Shown here one piece after another: positions 6,119 to 9,713 of a stretch of 9,713 nt of DNA. The position numbers were made by a program, and so were the translations under genes. The stretch spans positions 1-9,713 of the forward strand of contig CAZHAJ010000069.1 in NCBI GenBank assembly GCA_964530215.1, in the 5' to 3' direction. Every line of letters begins with the position of its first letter. The stretch's first letter is position 1. The notes below the pieces were generated by a model. The model saw nothing but the letters and a program-made list of their open reading frames with translations. It ran no database searches and was not told where the DNA came from. The stretch is from JAAXTT01 sp964530215. Lineage in GTDB: Bacteria; Bacillota; Desulfotomaculia; Desulfotomaculales; Desulfocucumaceae.

Positions 6119-7195
6119 GTGGATTATATTAAAATAGCAATTATCGGAGCAGGTCCCTCGGGCTTAGCCTGTGCCAAGGAATGTGAAAATCTAGGGGTTA
6201 TACCCCATATCTTTGAAAGGGATGCCGGCATCGGGTGGGTTTGGCCATCCATCAACTGCTGGATGAATATGCTCGAATCCAAAATGAAGGGGGACATCAT
6301 CAATTACCTTCAGGATACCTATGGAATCTATCTTAAGCCTTTGCATCATTGGAACAGCGTTATTATGAAATCAGCAGGCAATGAGGTTCGTATTGACGGT
6401 AATCTTGGCTATTTTATCCCTAGGGGACGCAGTGAATTAAGCTCGTTGGAAGCTCAACTGTATTCCGATCTGAAGCAAGTGCCGATACATTTCAACACAC
6501 CAGCTCTTTATAAGGATCTGGCGAAAAAATATGATTATGTGTTTATAGCCACTGCAAAGGACAATGAAGCCAGAGATCTTGGGGTTTGGAATGATCATGG
6601 AGTGGTTCATGTCAGAGGAGCCGTTGTAATAGGCAAATTTGAAACCGGGGCAGTTACCTTATACTTTAATACCGATTATATAAAACATGGCTATGCCAGA
6701 ATAACACCCTTCAGTCCCACCAGAGCAATCTTAGGTTACTATAATATCGGCTCTCCCTCGGAAAAGGTAAGTGAACTTTTTGAGCAATTCATTATCCATG
6801 AAGGTCTATCAAGTTTGGAATATATATATAAGTTCTCCCTTCCGCCATATACCATGGGATCTGTAAGCAGCTTTCAGATTGGGAATATCTTGCTGGGTGG
6901 TAGTGCGGCAGGTTTGACGGACAGGCTGATGGGCTGCGGAGGCATTGAATGTATGATAAGTGGAATACTAGCAGCCAGAGCTATGATACAAGGTCAAGAT
7001 TACAACCATCTAGTACAACCTTTACAAAACCATATTGAAAATATTTCAGCCTTCAGGGAACCTGTCAACAGTTTGGATAATCAAGGTTTTGACAGGCTTT
7101 TAGGAATACTGGGGCTGCCTGGTATTAAACAGGCATTATATAATTCGGGAATAAACTTCACAGACACATTGGGATGGATTCTAAAGAAACTATAA
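6119..7195 (+). CDS. FAD-dependent oxidoreductase, geranylgeranyl reductase-like
   Basis: Probable flavoprotein; substrate unknown. The 358-residue product begins with a dinucleotide-binding Rossmann motif, GAGPSG (10-15), followed by the acidic residue ending the second strand, Glu33 in FERD. A second FAD-contact segment, GGSAAGLTDRLMGCGG (260-275), resembles the GDAAG motif of the geranylgeranyl reductase and p-hydroxybenzoate hydroxylase superfamily and contains Cys273. There is no signal peptide and no membrane helix is obvious; the C-terminal 60 residues look helical. The only usual in-frame start after the stop at 6098 is GTG 6119, yet this GTG lies inside the sole Shine-Dalgarno-like string (GAGGTGG, 6116-6122); an ATT start at 6128 would be better spaced. 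The gene stands alone and ends exactly where moeA ends on the other strand. Role could be lipid or quinone related, or something else. Confidence 0.75.
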   Translation: MDYIKIAIIGAGPSGLACAKECENLGVIPHIFERDAGIGWVWPSINCWMNMLESKMKGDIINYLQDTYGIYLKPLHHWNSVIMKSAGNEVRIDGNLGYFIPRGRSELSSLEAQLYSDLKQVPIHFNTPALYKDLAKKYDYVFIATAKDNEARDLGVWNDHGVVHVRGAVVIGKFETGAVTLYFNTDYIKHGYARITPFSPTRAILGYYNIGSPSEKVSELFEQFIIHEGLSSLEYIYKFSLPPYTMGSVSSFQIGNILLGGSAAGLTDRLMGCGGIECMISGILAARAMIQGQDYNHLVQPLQNHIENISAFREPVNSLDNQGFDRLLGILGLPGIKQALYNSGINFTDTLGWILKKL

Positions 7196-8425
7196 TTATA
7201 GATGCCCCGCTTCGTTGCTATCAAAGGAAACTTCGGAAAGGAGTAAGATATTAACTTTTGCTCCCGGCTCCAAAGAAGGATGTCCGGCAGGCAAATCAAC
7301 CAAGCAATTACATTTTAGCAGGGAACGAAGCATGCTGGACTTCTGTCCCGGCAGCAAATCCACCTTCAATCCATCATGACCGTAGTATGCAAAACCCCGC
7401 AGGAAACGCCGGGGTCCTCCCTTCTTTGGGAAAGAGCCGCTAATTGTGGCTGTAACTGTATTCTTTTGAGGTTTCAAACCTTGCAAGGCATATATAACCG
7501 GAGAAGCCAACAAATGATAACCCACAGTGCAGGCGGCGGGATTTCCCGAAAGTGAGATTACCGGCTTGGATTCCAAGATCGCCGCACCACTATGGCTTCC
7601 AGGTTTTATTTTGACATCCCAAAATAGCACTTTGGCCCCAAGCTCCCTTAACACCGCAAGGGCATAATCATCCTTTCCTGAAGCTGTTCTGCCGATTGTG
7701 AGTACCAGGTCAGATTTTTGAGCCATCTTCCTGATTATTTCTTTTGTTTCTTCTTTGTCGTCACCGCTAATGATACAAGCATCCTCCACCTGACCTCCGC
7801 CTTTGGTTACCAATGCAGCCAGTAACGGACCATTGCAGTCCCTGCTTTGTCCAAGAACCGGAATCATATTATAAGGGACCACTTCACTGGCAAGACTTAT
7901 GATCATAACCCTGGGACGCCGATAAACTTTTACCGTGCTCTGCCCAAAAGCTGCAAATACACCTACCATTCCGGGGTCAATTGAAGTCCCTTGAGGCACT
8001 GCCAATTCTTGAAGATTAAAATCTTCACCAATCAGCTTTATGTTGGATCCGGGAGACAAGTCCATCGGGAAAATCAGCTCATCTCCTTTTACTGTGACAA
8101 ACTCTTGTGCAATAACAGCTCCGGCATTTTCTGGCAAAGGCCGTCCTGTAAGCACCTCAGCGGCTTGCCCTTTTTTAAGCTCTGTAATGTAGTCTTTAGC
8201 ACAATGTTTGATTATTTGGGCTTTACCACTCTTTAAATCATCTTTATAAATTGCATAACCGTCAACTGCCGCTTGCATATATGCGGGTATGTTTGCGGGA
8301 GCAAAAAAATCATGAGCTGTAATCCTGCCTAGAGCATGTTCCAGGGGAACCGACTCACTGGTCAGAGGTAGAATACTGCTTAATAGTAATTCCTGAGCTT
8401 CCTCTAAAAGAATATCAGTTAACAA
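7196..8425 (-). CDS. moeA: Molybdopterin molybdenumtransferase, divergent MoeA
   Basis: Cytoplasmic enzyme of the last step of molybdenum or tungsten cofactor synthesis, inserting the metal into adenylylated molybdopterin. The 409-residue protein has normal MoeA length and order: DGYA (55-58), TGRPLPENAGAV (93-104), GED (133-135), CNGPLL (197-202), a central MoCF-type domain, KPG (274-276), GNP (294-296), and a C-terminal beta domain. Several usual motifs are altered: TGDEL reads LASEV (178-182), GGVSVG..D reads GRTASGKDD (245-253), and LPGNP reads LSGNP. The acidic residues Asp55, Glu181 and Asp252/253 remain. Start: TTG 8425, 19 bases after the upstream stop and 9 bases after GGGGG; the longer frame from ATG 8527 adds 34 residues overlapping the upstream gene with no MoeA similarity. 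It probably serves the pterin enzyme encoded upstream. Confidence 0.85.
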   Translation of the reverse strand: MLTDILLEEAQELLLSSILPLTSESVPLEHALGRITAHDFFAPANIPAYMQAAVDGYAIYKDDLKSGKAQIIKHCAKDYITELKKGQAAEVLTGRPLPENAGAVIAQEFVTVKGDELIFPMDLSPGSNIKLIGEDFNLQELAVPQGTSIDPGMVGVFAAFGQSTVKVYRRPRVMIISLASEVVPYNMIPVLGQSRDCNGPLLAALVTKGGGQVEDACIISGDDKEETKEIIRKMAQKSDLVLTIGRTASGKDDYALAVLRELGAKVLFWDVKIKPGSHSGAAILESKPVISLSGNPAACTVGYHLLASPVIYALQGLKPQKNTVTATISGSFPKKGGPRRFLRGFAYYGHDGLKVDLLPGQKSSMLRSLLKCNCLVDLPAGHPSLEPGAKVNILLLSEVSFDSNEAGHL

Positions 8426-8433
8426 CGGTAAGT

Positions 8434-8439
8434 ACCCCC
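8434..8439 (-). promoter_or_regulatory. Ribosome binding site for the TTG start of moeA
   Basis: GGGGGT on the minus strand lies about 9 bases before TTG 8425, in the 19-base gap after the molybdopterin-binding gene. It is a usable but not ideal Shine-Dalgarno. No ATG or GTG is available at the conserved N-terminus. Confidence 0.5.
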
Positions 8440-8444
8440 ATAAA

Positions 8445-9464
8445 CTAAATACTTTTGCCAAAAGAGCAGTTGGGAAAATGACACACCGAACACTCTTGAC
8501 AAAGTCCCCCATGCCCCAACTCAACAATATAATCTTTTTCTATACCAGCACCGGCAAAAAAACGAGGCAACAGCAAATCAAAAATAGTAATCCTGTTGAA
8601 CATGACACAACCCGGCAAACCACAAACAGGTGTATTGCCCAGATAAGATAACATAAACATAGATCCGGGTAAGACAGGTGCCCCGTAAAACACCTCACTT
8701 GCTCCGGATTTCCTAATCCCCGTTGGGGTTACATCATCAGGGTCCACAGACATTCCTCCGGTCACCAGAACAAGCTGTGACCCCTCATCAATCATTCTGC
8801 GTATTTCCGCTGCAATTAAATCTGAATCATCAGGAACCGTTACATGACTCAACATCCGTCCCCCATAAGACAGGATCTTTCTTTTGATTACACTGTAAAA
8901 ACCATCTTTAATACGTCCTTCATAAATCTCATTACCCGTTGTTATTACACTTACCCAAAGGGGTTCAAAAGGCTTTACAGAAATCAATGGTTCTTTACAC
9001 AATGCTTCAGCACTTTCCAATAGCTTCTTATCTATTACCAAAGGAATAATCCTAGTTCCCGCTAGAATCTGCTCCTTCTCAACTCTCCTATTATTATGGA
9101 GGGTTGAAAAGGCAATACCATCAATGGAATTAACCTGTTTTAACTTTGCCGAATCAACATAAAGCAGACCATCATGGGCTGCTCTGATATTCACCTTGCC
9201 CTGATTGGGCTCACTCCACTCAAGACCAGTACCTGCAGCGCATTTAGCTAATCGCATAGCGGCCTCATCTTCGTGTATAAGATTTTCCCTTTCTTCCCAA
9301 ACATAGATGCTCTTTTTACCCAGATCCAATAAGCGGGGAATATCTTCTTTTTTTATGATATATCCCTTTTGAAATGCACGCCGCTTAACCTCACCCGGTA
9401 TGATTTGGGTAATGTCATGACACAGGACTAAACCTATAGCATCTTCCACAGGTACTTTTCTCAT
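8445..9464 (-). CDS. MoeA-like molybdopterin-binding protein with C-terminal four-cysteine motif
   Basis: A MoeA relative commonly found in anaerobic Firmicutes and archaea and often annotated only as molybdopterin-binding protein. The 339-residue product has an N-terminal region beginning MRKVPVEDAIGLVL, then a MoCF/MogA-like pterin-binding domain (about 168-300) with ITTGNE (174-179), VTGGMSVDPDD (234-244) and GLPG (282-285). It ends with Cys322, Cys325, Cys328 and Cys333 (C-x2-C-x2-C-x4-C), a possible metal or Fe-S site. It lacks the N-terminal DGYA module of true MoeA. ATG 9464 is preceded by AGGCGG (9477 to 9472) at 7 bases and is separated by 2 bases from the oxidoreductase stop, so the genes are coupled; the longer frame from ATG 9503 is not supported. 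Likely role is cofactor handling for the neighbouring enzyme, which is inference. Confidence 0.85.
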   Translation of the reverse strand: MRKVPVEDAIGLVLCHDITQIIPGEVKRRAFQKGYIIKKEDIPRLLDLGKKSIYVWEERENLIHEDEAAMRLAKCAAGTGLEWSEPNQGKVNIRAAHDGLLYVDSAKLKQVNSIDGIAFSTLHNNRRVEKEQILAGTRIIPLVIDKKLLESAEALCKEPLISVKPFEPLWVSVITTGNEIYEGRIKDGFYSVIKRKILSYGGRMLSHVTVPDDSDLIAAEIRRMIDEGSQLVLVTGGMSVDPDDVTPTGIRKSGASEVFYGAPVLPGSMFMLSYLGNTPVCGLPGCVMFNRITIFDLLLPRFFAGAGIEKDYIVELGHGGLCQECSVCHFPNCSFGKSI

Positions 9465-9466
9465 AT

Positions 9467-9713
9467 TTAGTCCGCCTGAGCTGTCTCTATCTTTACTGCA
9501 CATACTTTATACTCCCCAGTTTTAGTTATCGGGTCAACGGCATGACTTGTCAAAACATTTGTAGGGCTATCTTGGTAATGGAATGACATCCATATCATTC
9601 CCGGTGGAACACGGTCTGTTACTTTAATCCTAGTATGCAACTCACCACGTCTTGAGATCACTTTTACCTTGTCACCGGAATCAATTCCAAGTTTTTCGGC
9701 ATCATCAGGGTTA
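9467..9713 (-). CDS. Formate dehydrogenase-like molybdopterin oxidoreductase, C-terminal fragment
   Basis: Only the last 81 residues are in the window; the gene continues beyond the right edge. They form the end of a molybdopterin dinucleotide-binding domain of the DMSO reductase superfamily: NPDDAEKLGIDSGD, SRRGEL, VTDRVPPGMIWMSFHY, SPTNVLT, then DPITKTGEYKVCAVKIE. This combination is typical of the alpha subunit of formate dehydrogenases (FdhA/FdhF type). Active-site Sec or Cys, Fe-S motifs and metal choice cannot be judged because the rest is outside. The stop lies 2 bases before the molybdopterin-binding gene, placing all three in one operon. Another superfamily member cannot be excluded, but the formate dehydrogenase match is good. 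Confidence 0.85.
   Translation of the reverse strand, partial: NPDDAEKLGIDSGDKVKVISRRGELHTRIKVTDRVPPGMIWMSFHYQDSPTNVLTSHAVDPITKTGEYKVCAVKIETAQAD

Noticed and set aside
7394..7415. ACCCCG/CGGGGT hairpin in moeA as a possible terminator
   Set aside because: Lies well inside the coding region, only 6 bp, and no T-run follows on either strand.
8426..8527. N-terminal extension of moeA from ATG 8527
   Set aside because: The added 34 residues are an out-of-frame overlap with the upstream gene's four-Cys end and do not resemble MoeA.

Overview
The window looks like chromosome of an anaerobic low-to-moderate GC Firmicute, most likely a clostridial or Peptococcaceae-type organism. Support comes from strong GGAGG-type ribosome binding sites, frequent TTG and GTG starts, a clostridial-type RsgA, and a formate dehydrogenase-type molybdo/tungsto-enzyme followed by two MoeA-family genes. 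This placement is inference; there is no rRNA or other phylogenetic marker. No tRNA, CRISPR, insertion sequence or phage gene was seen.

Layout. (1) Positions 1-4710, plus strand: a compact five-gene ABC importer operon of the oligopeptide/nickel (Dpp/Opp/Nik) class: substrate-binding protein (5' end cut off by the window), two permeases and two ATPases. The genes overlap, abut or lie at most 20 bases apart. The binding protein ends in a His/Trp-rich tail, which makes a metal or metal-chelate ligand possible but unproven. (2) Positions 4707-5789, minus strand: rsgA, a circularly permuted GTPase of 30S ribosome maturation. Its leader can form mutually exclusive hairpins, one of which would hide the Shine-Dalgarno sequence. 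(3) Positions 5790-6118: the only sizeable non-coding stretch, a divergent promoter region. (4) Positions 6119-7195, plus strand: a lone FAD-dependent oxidoreductase distantly like geranylgeranyl reductases. (5) Positions 7196-9713, minus strand: an operon read right to left, made of the C-terminal end of a formate dehydrogenase-like molybdopterin oxidoreductase, a MoeA-like molybdopterin-binding protein with a four-cysteine tail, and a divergent MoeA molybdenumtransferase.

How the genes work together. The right-hand operon pairs a pterin enzyme with two proteins that probably insert or handle its Mo or W cofactor. The left-hand operon is a self-contained importer. RsgA and the flavoprotein have no evident functional link to either. 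Both convergent gene pairs meet with no spacer and no visible terminator, so readthrough and antisense overlap are likely.

The most unusual signals are the alternative-hairpin leader of rsgA, a perfect 13-bp-arm palindrome inside the first permease gene, and the four-cysteine tail of the MoeA-like protein. No clearly new multi-gene system was seen.
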